Below, one piece after another: positions 48,142 to 55,994 of a stretch of DNA of 64,000 nt. The stretch's first letter is position 1, and every line of letters starts with the position of its first letter. Made by a program: the position numbers and the translations under genes. The notes under the pieces are model-generated. The model was not told the DNA's origin, searched no databases, and was given only the letters and a program-made list of their open reading frames with translations. The stretch is from Spirochaetia bacterium (lineage in GTDB: Bacteria; Spirochaetota; Spirochaetia; Treponematales; Breznakiellaceae): positions 186,001 to 250,000 of the forward strand of contig BNUU01000001.1 in the NCBI GenBank assembly GCA_025997595.1, written 5' to 3'.

Positions 48142-48381
48142 ATGGACGTGACCTACCGGCTCAAGCCAGGCGAACTGAATGATGATTTTCTGAATATACT
48201 GAGGAATACCTTTTGGGAAAAAGAGATAGCGGTGACCGTAGAGGCGATAGAGGATGAGACCGCCTATCTTTTATCAAACGAGGCAAACCGGAAACATCTA
48301 CTGGATGCAGTAGATGACATAAAGAATGGCCGGAATGGGCATTCCATGACGGTAGAAGAAATGGAATCCATGATAAAATGA
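48142..48381 (+). CDS. orphan antitoxin-like protein
   Basis: A 79-residue acidic protein behind a perfect AAGGAGGAG site. The sequence plan (short beta opening 'MDVTYRLKPGELND', then 'AIEDETAYLLSNEANRKHLL' and an acidic end) resembles small type II antitoxins of the Phd/RelB-like kind found in cyanobacteria and treponemes. No toxin gene follows: the next gene is on the opposite strand six bases on, and no RelE or PIN protein is near. It may be a solitary remnant, act in trans, or have another regulatory task. Confidence 0.7.
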   Translation: MDVTYRLKPGELNDDFLNILRNTFWEKEIAVTVEAIEDETAYLLSNEANRKHLLDAVDDIKNGRNGHSMTVEEMESMIK

Positions 48382-48386
48382 TGACT

Positions 48387-49283
48387 TTACGTATAGGCCA
48401 GCGCCCCGTAATAGACGGTTTTTCCTTCTTCGCCCTTTGCGGAAATCAGGTGCTTTGAAACCAGTTGCGCCTCTTTTTTCGCCACCAGGCCGCTTTCCAG
48501 AAGGCTCGCCGCAAGGCCGCCCCCGCAGGTACTGATGCGGCCCTCCGCCACTCCGGCGCTGAAGGCTGAGGTTTCTTTTTCCAGCAGCAGTCTGACGCAT
48601 TCTTCCGCCTGGGTGCGGGCCAGGTCTTCGTTTGAGTTCATCGCAATATTACAGGAAACCACACAGAGGCTTTTTTCCATAACCGGGGCCGCCGCAATTT
48701 CCAGCGCCCGGGCAAGGGCCGAAACAAGGGGCGGCCGGATGCTTCCCATAAGGATGGGCACAATCGACGCATGGGGGAAACAGTATTTAATGAAGGGGAG
48801 GAGTACCTCAATGGAATGTTCACGCAGATGGGGAATATCGTTTATTTCAAAAAGGGTACTGCATGACGCAAGCTCATTCCCCATTTCACGATCCACCGGA
48901 AGCGGCCCCAGGGGGGTCTCAAAAAAATCGGAATCCGAAAGGAAGATGCCCTCCTCTATGCCCTGGTGGACGGGACCCAGGATAAACACACGGGTGATGG
49001 AATTCCGGCCCCCTGCGGCGGAAAAGGCGTCGGCAATGAGCCTGCCGGATATGCCCCAGGCGCTGTGGGGGGCGATAATGGCGGCGGCGTTTCCGCCGCT
49101 TAAACGCTCAAGGCCCCATGCGCGGAATTGGGCCTCGATCTCCGCCCGGTCTCCGGGATAAAACATATCCCCAACTACCGGGAACCGGTGCCGGGGCTTG
49201 CTTCCCACCGGGAAGCTTGAACCGGGGTTCCCCTCCGGCAGGCGGAATTTTCCCTTTAGAGAAGTACCATTCTCTATTGTCAT
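48387..49283 (-). CDS. amrB: MEMO1-family protein (AmmeMemoRadiSam system protein B)
   Basis: A 298-residue member of the MEMO family, related to extradiol dioxygenases and LigB. 'AAIIAPHSAWGISG' near residue 68 carries the first metal His, 'FILGPVHQG' near 95 the second, and 'LREHSIEVLLPFIKYCFP' near 155 the third. 'VVSCNIAMNSNE' near 209 replaces the usual Ser-Ser-Asp-x-Ser-His-Tyr type motif, a deviation. In many bacteria it travels with AMMECR1 and radical-SAM genes; neither is present here. Start 49283 is chosen by length; no ribosome site is obvious. Confidence 0.85.
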   Translation of the reverse strand: MTIENGTSLKGKFRLPEGNPGSSFPVGSKPRHRFPVVGDMFYPGDRAEIEAQFRAWGLERLSGGNAAAIIAPHSAWGISGRLIADAFSAAGGRNSITRVFILGPVHQGIEEGIFLSDSDFFETPLGPLPVDREMGNELASCSTLFEINDIPHLREHSIEVLLPFIKYCFPHASIVPILMGSIRPPLVSALARALEIAAAPVMEKSLCVVSCNIAMNSNEDLARTQAEECVRLLLEKETSAFSAGVAEGRISTCGGGLAASLLESGLVAKKEAQLVSKHLISAKGEEGKTVYYGALAYT

Positions 49284-49330
49284 TATCTATAAGTCTAGGA
49301 CCCCCGCCCGCTACTTGCAAGGGAAAAACC

Positions 49331-50767
49331 TTATTTTTCAATTCTGCAAATTTCAAGTTCCCTGAGCCGCTTCTCTTCAACCTTTACATGGAGATTTTTT
49401 TCATGGGTGGGAAGCACCGTACCCCTGGGGGCGTCCCTGGCCCGGCGGAGGTACTTCACCGTGGTGTAGAAAAGATCCCCCTCGCCGTTGTTGCGGCCCT
49501 TGGAATAGAAGATCGCCAGGTTCCCCGCATCCAGCAGGATGTCCAGGGGCACCGTTTTGCCGGACCGCTGTTTGATAAACACATAGGAGCCGGGGTAGTC
49601 ACGGGCGTGGAGCCAGAGGTCGTTCCCCTTTACATGCCGGCGGAGGAGGGCGTCATTTTCCGCCGCGTCCCGCCCCACGATGATGAGCCAGTCCTTCCGC
49701 CTGAAGGAAAGCCCCGGCCGCTTCCGGTCCTGAGCCAGGGTGGGGGCCGCCTTGACTCCCCCGGTTTTCAACAGCTTCAATAAATTGAGGGGATTGGTTT
49801 CCTCAAGGAGCCTCTGCAAGGTTTTTTCCAGTTCCGCAAGCTCCGCCTCACCGGCTTTTATTTCATCCTGAATATCCGCAAGCCCGTTTTTGGCCTTCCG
49901 GTACTGTTCGTAGTAATACTCCGCCTGGGCGGCGGCGGTTTTCTTTGGGTCCAGGGGAATCCGGATCCTTCCCCCGGCGTAGAAATCATCGGCCTCCAGC
50001 CAGGCGTCATTGGGTTTAATCATCCCCAGATTCGCCAGGATGATATCCCCGTATTGCTTTAACTGATCGGCGGCGGCAAAGTCCGCCTCCTTGGCCCTGA
50101 GCTTTTCCAGGGAAGCGCCGAGCCTCCCTATCTGGCCCTCGTAACGTTTGCGGGCCTGTTCCCGTAATGCCTCCAGAGAAACCTGCCCCCCATGCTCCGC
50201 GTAAAAGGCGTCGATTTTTTCGTTAAACGAAAGTTCTGCTGGTATTTCTGCGGCAAATTCCCGTACTTCATATTCCCGTTTCGGCTTTTCTACAGCATCA
50301 GATGCCGCCATCAATGGCGCATAATGCCCCCCGGTGGTCTCCCCCTTTTTGGGCAGCCGCCGCATGGCGTCCAGCACGGTCCCCTCCTCGTCGGTGACGA
50401 TGAAGTTGGCCGCGTTGGACCAGAGCCTGATATAGAGGGCGAACCGGTGAAGGCCCAGACGGACCATGATCCTGACAATCCGGTTATCCCCCAGCTGTAC
50501 CGCCTCCTCAATCCAGCCGTTGGTGATCCGGGAGTTGAGGAATTCGGCGAACCGCAGGGGCTTGTCGTTTTTGGGCACGGCCCGGAAGGTCTCGTGGAGC
50601 CGGCACGCGCCGGGGCTGAGAACGATGAGCAGGGTTTTGGATTGCCCCTTCCCGTGGAGCCGCAGGGCGATCACATCGTAGGCGCTCTGCACCGCCTTCT
50701 GTATCTGATAACCCGCCAGGTCCAGTTCGGACAGGATGAGGTCGATTTCCTTCCAGTTCAAAGACAT
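49331..50767 (-). CDS. rqcH: NFACT/RqcH-family ribosome quality control protein
   Basis: A 478-residue protein with the NFACT-N domain at the start ('MSLNWKEIDLILSELDLAG'), helix-hairpin and coiled-coil regions in the middle (about 215-330) and the NFACT-R (DUF814) domain at the end, with 'GRDAAENDALLRRHVKGND' near 380 and 'DLWLHARDYPGSYVFIK'. Bacterial RqcH recruits tRNA-Ala to add alanine tails to stalled peptides on large ribosomal subunits. The N-terminal Asp-Arg pair typical of active NFACT-N is not clear here, so activity in tailing is uncertain. Its ATG lies seven bases after a TATACT box with no ribosome site. Confidence 0.85.
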   Translation of the reverse strand: MSLNWKEIDLILSELDLAGYQIQKAVQSAYDVIALRLHGKGQSKTLLIVLSPGACRLHETFRAVPKNDKPLRFAEFLNSRITNGWIEEAVQLGDNRIVRIMVRLGLHRFALYIRLWSNAANFIVTDEEGTVLDAMRRLPKKGETTGGHYAPLMAASDAVEKPKREYEVREFAAEIPAELSFNEKIDAFYAEHGGQVSLEALREQARKRYEGQIGRLGASLEKLRAKEADFAAADQLKQYGDIILANLGMIKPNDAWLEADDFYAGGRIRIPLDPKKTAAAQAEYYYEQYRKAKNGLADIQDEIKAGEAELAELEKTLQRLLEETNPLNLLKLLKTGGVKAAPTLAQDRKRPGLSFRRKDWLIIVGRDAAENDALLRRHVKGNDLWLHARDYPGSYVFIKQRSGKTVPLDILLDAGNLAIFYSKGRNNGEGDLFYTTVKYLRRARDAPRGTVLPTHEKNLHVKVEEKRLRELEICRIEK

Positions 50768-50774
50768 GGCTTAT

Positions 50775-50789
50775 AGTATACACTATAAT
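50775..50789. promoter_or_regulatory. back-to-back -10 boxes between rqcH and the GH3 gene
   Basis: TATACT on the minus strand (50780-50775) ends seven bases before the rqcH ATG. TATAAT on the plus strand (50784-50789) overlaps the first possible ATG of the GH3 gene (50788) and ends seven bases before the second (50797). The -35 regions are weak (AAGACA at 50761-50766 for plus). Both genes would be leaderless if these boxes are used. Confidence 0.5.
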
Positions 50790-50796
50790 GAATCCC

Positions 50797-51975
50797 ATGT
50801 GCCGCCCCGTTGCAGTGTTACTATTACTGTCTCTTTTCGTTGTCCCCTGTTTTGGCCAGAGTATTGATGCGGAGGAGCAGGCCCTGCGGGAACGGGCTGC
50901 TGCGATTGCCTCTTCCCTGGATGACCGGCTCCTGGCAGGTCAGGTGATCATGACCGGTGTCGACGGGAAGGGGCGGCTCAGCGCCGATATGAAGTACATC
51001 CTGGGGCAATGCCCGCCGGGGGCGATCATGCTTTTCAGGTACAACCTGGATACGCCGAAAAACGAAGTTAAAAAATTTCTCGATGAATGCCGGGAATTTG
51101 TTGCTCCGGAAACCGGCGGGGCGGCCGGAAATGCGGGCCTTCCCCCCTTTATCGCGGTGGATCACGAAGGGGGATCGGTACACCGTTTCGGGCCCGGCGT
51201 CGCACGGCTTCCCGCCGCCGCTTCCTGGGCGGAACAGGCGAAAATTGCGGGCCGGGAAGGGGCGCTTGCGGCGCTGGAAGAGGCGGTTTTTCAATCGGGA
51301 AAGGAGATTCGGGATTTGGGGATTACCCTGAACCTTGCCCCGGTGGCGGAGGTCTTAACCGGCGGCAGCCGTCTTTTTCTGGGGGAACGCTCCTTTGGGG
51401 CGGACGGGCAGTTTACTGCGGATGCCTCAGCCGCCTTTATCCGGGGCATGGATCGGGCCGGTATAGTCTGCGCGGCAAAGCATTTCCCCGGCAACACCGG
51501 GGCGGACCCCCACGAAACTTCAGTGGTCCTCCGGGGCAGCCGGGAGGAACTTGCCCTAATGGCCGCCCCCTTCGCCGCCCTCATTGAGGCCCGGCTTCCC
51601 GCCGTGGTAATGGTTTCCCATGCCCTCGTGCCGGCCTGGGACCGCGAAAACATCGGGAGCCTTTCCCAGGCGGTCATCGGGGATTGGCTCCGGGGGGAGC
51701 TGGGTTTTACCGGCATCGTCCTGACGGATGATTTTTCCATGGCCGCCGCAGTCGATACCCCCCGCGCTTCTTCCTCCCGCCGGAGTCCCGAATCCGCCGC
51801 AGTCCGCTCCCTGGCCGCCGGTGCCGACATGGTGATGGCCTGGCCCCTGAACGTCCGCCAAATCCACGGCGCCATCGTGGCCGCCCTTAAAAACGGCAGC
51901 CTTTCCCGTGATCGCCTCCGGGAAGCCGCGGCCCGGATCATTGCGGAGAAGATCCGCCTGGGGCTTGTTCCCTAA
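50797..51975 (+). CDS. GH3 beta-N-acetylhexosaminidase, NagZ-like, exported
   Basis: Glycoside hydrolase family 3 enzyme of about 392 residues. The NagZ-type motif 'AKHFPGNTGADPHE' near residue 230 carries the Asp-His catalytic pair, and 'LTDDFSMAA' near 310 holds the nucleophile Asp. 'FIAVDHEGGSVHRF' near 125 is the substrate loop. Unlike cytoplasmic NagZ it has an N-terminal hydrophobic leader ending 'VVPCFG', so it is exported; the Cys may be a relaxed lipobox. I prefer the ATG at 50797 because a -10 box overlaps the earlier ATG at 50788. It should remove N-acetylglucosamine from peptidoglycan or chitin fragments, relevant in an insect gut. Confidence 0.87.
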   Translation: MCRPVAVLLLLSLFVVPCFGQSIDAEEQALRERAAAIASSLDDRLLAGQVIMTGVDGKGRLSADMKYILGQCPPGAIMLFRYNLDTPKNEVKKFLDECREFVAPETGGAAGNAGLPPFIAVDHEGGSVHRFGPGVARLPAAASWAEQAKIAGREGALAALEEAVFQSGKEIRDLGITLNLAPVAEVLTGGSRLFLGERSFGADGQFTADASAAFIRGMDRAGIVCAAKHFPGNTGADPHETSVVLRGSREELALMAAPFAALIEARLPAVVMVSHALVPAWDRENIGSLSQAVIGDWLRGELGFTGIVLTDDFSMAAAVDTPRASSSRRSPESAAVRSLAAGADMVMAWPLNVRQIHGAIVAALKNGSLSRDRLREAAARIIAEKIRLGLVP

Positions 51976-51979
51976 ATCA

Positions 51980-52040
51980 ACAACCCAAGAACCCGTTTGC
52001 GCGGGGGAGGTCCCCGGACGGCTTGGTGGTTATAAAATTT
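51980..52040. repeat. half copy of the CACAAAG/CTTTGTGG repeat
   Basis: CCCCGGACGGCTTGGTGGTTATAA resembles, in two pieces, the right arm of the repeat at 21779-21905 (CCCTGGACGGCTTTGTGGTT). It begins just after the GH3 stop codon. The rest of the 51976-52301 gap is taken by the terminator and hairpins listed next. Confidence 0.5.
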
Positions 52041-52102
52041 TCTTAAAGTCAGGTAATCGGACTCTGAATTATGGGTCAAGTTTAGCGTCACTATGACGGC
52101 CC

Positions 52103-52149
52103 AAAAAAGGCCATTCAAAGAAACTGCATCAGCAGCTTTTTTGAATGGC
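52103..52149 (-). terminator. intrinsic terminator for the large lipoprotein gene
   Basis: On the minus strand GCCATTCAAA pairs with TTTGAATGGC (52149-52110), with an inner GCTGC/GCAGT hairpin, and is followed by CC and six T residues (52108-52103). It lies about 150 bases beyond the lipoprotein stop codon, after a cluster of other hairpins. Confidence 0.75.
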
Positions 52150-52158
52150 TAAGGAGAA

Positions 52159-52285
52159 ACCGGCCTTGCCGGTTAGGGGGAAAAGCTCGCCAGGTGGCAG
52201 CCCTCCGGGTGGGGGGCTGCCGGTATGCCCGGCTTAAGGAACATTAGGTTCCCGTGCGGGGCAATCCGGCGGAACCGGATTGCCC
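52159..52285. other. cluster of four hairpins in the 3' region of the lipoprotein gene
   Basis: Stems: ACCGGC/GCCGGT (52159-52173), GGCAGCCC/GGGCTGCC (52196-52221), GGAAC/GTTCC (52238-52252) and GGGCAATCCGG/CCGGATTGCCC (52259-52285, perfect 11 bp with a CGGAA loop). No frame is convincing. On the minus strand it would be the 3' untranslated region of the lipoprotein mRNA. It could stabilise that mRNA, yield a small RNA, or consist of inserted palindromes. Confidence 0.6.
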
Positions 52286-52301
52286 TGGCGGGGGCACGTG
52301 A

Positions 52302-54596
52302 TTAGATATCGGTAATTGCTGTTGTATTCCAGCCACCGGTACCAGCATTTAAGCTAGTATCCCACCATTTGCGGTCACCAAGAGTTCCCGTTGTGTATTC
52401 CCAGCATTCGTTTGCGAATTGGTCGCCAATCCACACTTTACCGGTGAAGCTAGCTCCCAGTAAGGTCTCAAATGCGGCAAGGTTGCCCAAAGCCGTCCGT
52501 GTGTCGGCGGCAGTATGAGCGGTATCCGATCCAAAACTGGTGACGGCTGTACCGGGATAATCCAGCAGGTACGCTTCCCTGTTTTTAATTCTGCCAACGG
52601 CTCCGGCACTGGTATACGTACCGCCAATGGGTATCTCCTCTGACCCCGTAAGCGCTTCATAGTCAAAACCCAATACGGCGGTGACGGTGTTGCCGGTAAT
52701 GGTGATGGGATACACATCCGTCCCGATGCCAAAGCTATACGTACCGTTACTATCACCAGCTGTGACAAGGCCGGTAACACCGCTAAAGTTGATGGTGTTA
52801 TTGGTGACGCTGATGGGGTGGCCGGTTGTAATCAGATTAGCACCATTATCCACCACGTTGATACCACCTATAGTTTTGGCGCCTAAGGCTCCGGTTGCCG
52901 AAATGTCCAGACTGGTAATGGTGGTATCTACATTTTCAGTAATGATCACGTAGCACTTACCAGGTGTACCACTATCATCATAGAGACCACTCAAACTGGT
53001 AATGGCAAACTTGAGCCCGTTCAGTTCCACATTAGGGCGGCTAATATAGATACCGGCGGTGTTGGGTGTCTTGCTGGCGGATGCCTTGGTATCCTTAATG
53101 GTGATTTTACCGGTGCCGCCGTTATCATAGATAAAAGTCAATGTTGTAATAACGGCGCTGGTGCTGTCGGTCAGGTCGATCACTACGGCAGCGTTGACCG
53201 CAGCCGCATTGAGCGCACTAATGGCCGAATCAAAATTAGCTGGCGAGGTGGGGCTGTACTTTATCTTCGCGCCCGCTTGACCAAGTAAACCTGAGGTAAG
53301 CGAAGCAGGATTGTTTGCAATCACGCTGTCGGGGTCCGCTGCGGTGAGTGCACCGGTACCGTCAAAGGCTATGGTACCATTAAGGGTGAGCGTTTTACCT
53401 GTAGCCACGGCAGCTGTGCCATTCGTAATGGTCAGCGTTGTCTCGTCCGGTACGATCACATCGCCAAGGGCGGGTGTCGCGTAGTCCAGGGTAACATCGG
53501 CCTCAGCCAGCAGGCCGTTTATCTTGGCTGCCGCAGATGATGCCGGAACAGTCTTGAGGGTGATCGTGTCCAGGTCGCCAGAGGTGATGAGGATGGTATC
53601 GTTAACCGCGAGATTGCCGAGCAGGTCTATCGCCTCATCGGCCCCAACATTAACGTCCTTGGTCCAGGTTTTAATCTTGCTATTAGCACCCTTTATCGTA
53701 ATAGTAGTGCTATTAGCAAAAATATCAAAAGGAGCCGTAGGAACCCCGGCATCCCCGGTCGGTAGAGTGCTAACCTTAGTGTAGAGACCATCGGTCAGTT
53801 CAAGTGGAGGATTGGCAAGAATTTCCCACTGGGCGCCGGAATCACCGGAATCAATGGAGATTTCGGCATTTCCGTCAAGCACGTTGGCAGGAATCGTGAA
53901 CGTGAAGGTACCGGTACCCGGCGTCGTTGGAACTCCCCCGATGACGATGATTGCCTGGGTGTCGTCAGCCGCGATATTTGTTGAAACAGCGGCAAGACCA
54001 AAAGGCAGATTGGTTATCCATGAAGACACATCAGTACCGGCGCTAACAGCCTTAAATTTGTCATTAATAAGGTTAATCGTAATACTATCACCGGTAATAA
54101 CCGTACTCACAACCCCGGAAACGTTTCCGCTGGCTGTTGCAAACTTGGTGGTGGTGTCTTTGACCCACTTATCCACAGTCCAAGTATACAGACCTGCCAC
54201 TATGGTGTTCCAGGTAGATTCAGAACTACCGACATAGAAATTACTGGATGTGGTGAGGCCGGTAGGAGGGCTGGTAAATATCACCTTAGAGCCGGTTGAC
54301 CCGGTGATACTAGCTGAGCCACTAACGGCAGGAGCGTTAGTAAAACTAAGGGTAACCCCTGCCGGTACGGGCAGGGTAACCGAAAATACAGCATCCGTTA
54401 CGTTAACCGTGGAGCCTGAAGCATCCGCGTCACCGGAAGTCAGTAAGGTATCTTCCAGATCATCCGCAAACGCTGCCGCCAACTGCGATGCCGAGGGCGG
54501 CGCCGCCGGCGCCTCATCGGTCTTGCACCCCATAACGAAAAGAGAGACTATCAGCAGCAAAGCCGCCGACATCGTCCAAAGTTGATTCTTTCTCAT
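52302..54596 (-). CDS. large surface lipoprotein with beta-rich repeats
   Basis: A 764-residue lipoprotein: signal residues 5-22, lipobox 'FVMGC' with Cys24, then a short Ala/Pro linker. The rest is very rich in Thr, Ser, Gly, Asn and Asp, with few charged helices. Repeated beta-strand patterns such as 'GVTLSFTNAPAVSGSASITG' and, later, 'SVTNNTINFSGVTG' and 'PITITGNTVTAV' suggest stacked beta-sandwich and right-handed beta-helix folds, as in adhesins. The end ('NECWEYTTGTLGDRKWWD') is aromatic and distinct. Codon use appears less GC-rich than in neighbours, a sign of transfer or of different selection. GGAGG precedes the ATG. A promoter and a poly(G) tract lie upstream. Binding partner unknown. 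Confidence 0.85.
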   Translation of the reverse strand: MRKNQLWTMSAALLLIVSLFVMGCKTDEAPAAPPSASQLAAAFADDLEDTLLTSGDADASGSTVNVTDAVFSVTLPVPAGVTLSFTNAPAVSGSASITGSTGSKVIFTSPPTGLTTSSNFYVGSSESTWNTIVAGLYTWTVDKWVKDTTTKFATASGNVSGVVSTVITGDSITINLINDKFKAVSAGTDVSSWITNLPFGLAAVSTNIAADDTQAIIVIGGVPTTPGTGTFTFTIPANVLDGNAEISIDSGDSGAQWEILANPPLELTDGLYTKVSTLPTGDAGVPTAPFDIFANSTTITIKGANSKIKTWTKDVNVGADEAIDLLGNLAVNDTILITSGDLDTITLKTVPASSAAAKINGLLAEADVTLDYATPALGDVIVPDETTLTITNGTAAVATGKTLTLNGTIAFDGTGALTAADPDSVIANNPASLTSGLLGQAGAKIKYSPTSPANFDSAISALNAAAVNAAVVIDLTDSTSAVITTLTFIYDNGGTGKITIKDTKASASKTPNTAGIYISRPNVELNGLKFAITSLSGLYDDSGTPGKCYVIITENVDTTITSLDISATGALGAKTIGGINVVDNGANLITTGHPISVTNNTINFSGVTGLVTAGDSNGTYSFGIGTDVYPITITGNTVTAVLGFDYEALTGSEEIPIGGTYTSAGAVGRIKNREAYLLDYPGTAVTSFGSDTAHTAADTRTALGNLAAFETLLGASFTGKVWIGDQFANECWEYTTGTLGDRKWWDTSLNAGTGGWNTTAITDI

Positions 54597-54812
54597 AAGA
54601 AATCCTCCAAAATTTATCTATTTCCTGCCGCAGCCAACGGCTGCTTTGGCATTGAAACCTTGAGTAGGTGGTCCGGGGAGATCAGCCCCTTTTCCTGTTG
54701 ATGGGGGCCGGAATGGCGGAAGGGGTATGGTTACCGGACATGGACGCCCCCTGGCTGCAGGGGATGAGAAACGGACTTTTAGGGTAAAAACAGCTACATT
54801 TCGATGCCCAAC

Positions 54813-54822
54813 GGGGGGGGGG
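54813..54822. repeat. homopolymeric poly(G)10 tract
   Basis: Ten G residues in a row on the plus strand (poly-C on the coding strand of the lipoprotein gene). It lies roughly 45-55 bases after the predicted transcription start and 217 bases before the start codon. Tracts of this length change by slippage; in Treponema pallidum poly(G) tracts near tpr promoters are linked with phase variation. Confidence 0.85.
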
Positions 54823-54873
54823 TAAATGTTAAAAGCCGGAACATAACCGGATTATCACTTGACATTACTAAGT

Positions 54874-54902
54874 AATATAGCGCGAAAAATAAAAAAATTC
54901 AA
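54874..54902 (-). promoter_or_regulatory. promoter of the large lipoprotein gene
   Basis: Minus-strand TTGAAT (54902-54897) and TATATT (54879-54874) are 17 bases apart. The predicted start near 54867 gives a long leader of about 270 bases that contains the poly(G/C) tract. Confidence 0.55.
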
Positions 54903-55034
54903 CATGCAAGAAGAATATTTTGTTTTTTTGTAATTTTTTTCTCATAGAGTTTTCAATAACTTCAGTTAAAACACTGAATTGTGCCTCTTCTTCCCCCCAC
55001 CCACAACCTTAACCAAACACCCATGACACAAAAG

Positions 55035-55155
55035 CAGCGGAGGCCGGAGCCTTGCCTCTGAACATCGCGAACCCGCAGAAACTGAGAACCGAAGGTTCGC
55101 AGTTTCGAGGACGGGCGATGGAAGAGGCAATGCTCCGGCCTCCGCTGTTTTTTTT
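55035..55155 (+). terminator. large palindrome with T-run (element D)
   Basis: CAGCGGAGGCCGGAGC at 55035-55050 is matched exactly by its inverted copy ending at 55147, followed inward by TTGCCTCT/AGAGGCAA, ATCGC/GCGAT and AAACTG/CAGTTT. Eight T residues follow on the plus strand at 55148-55155. It has the form of an oversized intrinsic terminator, but the gene before it on the plus strand is far away (GH3, 51975), so it may be a mobile palindrome rather than a working terminator. Confidence 0.7.
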
Positions 55156-55178
55156 ATACCACTACGGTATGATTAAGC

Positions 55179-55994
55179 GTGGAAATAATATATCAAAGTG
55201 AAGATTGCGTAGTCGTAAACAAGCTCCCCGGTGATTCTGCGGAGCCCCTGGCGGCGGTTCAGGCCGGCAAGGGGATGGCCGATCTGCCCCGGATGCTGCT
55301 CAAAACCTTGCCTGTCGGACAGGACTTTAAGGGAAAAGATTTTCTTCCCGCGGCGGTGCATCGGCTGGATGTGCCGGTGTCCGGCTGTACCCTTTTTGCC
55401 CGCAGCCCGGAAGCCCTGGCCTTCCTCAACGCCGCGTTTCACGGTGCAAGTGAAGCCGCCCTCCGGGGCGCAGGCAGCGGGACTGATGAAGCGGCCCCGG
55501 TGGAAAAGATCTATTGGGCCATCGTTGAAATGCCCCTCCCCGGCAGGGAGCCCGGCGAGGCCGGAGAATGGCGGCATTGGATAAAAGCGGGAACCGGGGA
55601 AAACAAGAGCATCGCCTGCGACGAAGCAGGGCCGGGGAGGAAACAGGGGGTCCTCCGTTACCGGCTTGTGGGGGCGGGGGATCGTTACCTTTTTTTGGAG
55701 ATAAACCTCTTAACCGGCCGGCATCACCAGATCCGCGCCCAGCTTGCCCGTATGGGACTCCGCATCAAGGGTGATCTGAAATACGGCGCCAAACGCAGCG
55801 AAAGGGGAGGGGGCATACGGCTTCACGGCTATTCCCTGGCCTTTCCAGACCCCGCTAGGCCCGGTGAACTTGTCAGGGTAAAAGCGTTGCCGCCCCTGCG
55901 GGACAATGGCGCATCAAAAGATGCGGGCGCATCAAAAGATGCGCTTTGGGAAGCCTTTGAAGCAGCCCATAAAGCGGCAGCCGGCGCCTCCTAA
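55179..55994 (+). CDS. RluA-family pseudouridine synthase
   Basis: RNA pseudouridine synthase of 271 residues. The catalytic Asp lies in 'AVHRLDVPVSG' near residue 65, the family motif H-R-L-D; 'KIYWAIVE' near 112 and 'NLLTGRHHQIRAQLARMG' near 180-195 are further conserved parts. There is no S4 domain in front. The start is GTG 55179 without a ribosome site; TATGAT ends four bases before it. Two 18-base repeats near the end add a Gly-Ala-Ser-Lys-Asp-Ala unit twice. Its target (23S rRNA or tRNA) cannot be decided here. Confidence 0.9.
   Translation: MEIIYQSEDCVVVNKLPGDSAEPLAAVQAGKGMADLPRMLLKTLPVGQDFKGKDFLPAAVHRLDVPVSGCTLFARSPEALAFLNAAFHGASEAALRGAGSGTDEAAPVEKIYWAIVEMPLPGREPGEAGEWRHWIKAGTGENKSIACDEAGPGRKQGVLRYRLVGAGDRYLFLEINLLTGRHHQIRAQLARMGLRIKGDLKYGAKRSERGGGIRLHGYSLAFPDPARPGELVRVKALPPLRDNGASKDAGASKDALWEAFEAAHKAAAGAS
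55908..55943. repeat. 18-bp tandem repeat near the end of the RluA-like gene
   Basis: GGCGCATCAAAAGATGCG occurs twice in a row (55908-55925, 55926-55943). Each unit is itself a palindrome (CGCATC-AAAA-GATGCG). It keeps the frame and lies in the disordered C-terminal tail. Confidence 0.8.

Larger units (their letters stand above)
54597..55034. other. long non-coding leader region of the lipoprotein gene
   Basis: From the lipoprotein ATG back to the large hairpin at 55035 there is no gene. Seen on the minus strand: a promoter (54902-54874), the poly(C)/poly(G) tract, a possible 19-codon upstream frame whose ATG is near 54738 behind AGGGGGC, and a GCAGCC/GGCTGC hairpin near 54630-54645 just before the ribosome site. 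A fragment GTTTTCAATAACTTCAGTT near 54953 resembles the third hairpin at 62632-62661. Confidence 0.55.

Noticed and set aside
52217..52237. Resemblance to a B12-box (minus strand GCCGGG-CATA-CCGGC)
   Set aside because: The conserved cobalamin riboswitch core and the A-G-A loop are missing, and it lies after a gene rather than before one.
52302..52480. Lipoprotein C-terminus as a retroelement-diversified target
   Set aside because: No reverse transcriptase, no template repeat and no C-type lectin fold signature are present.
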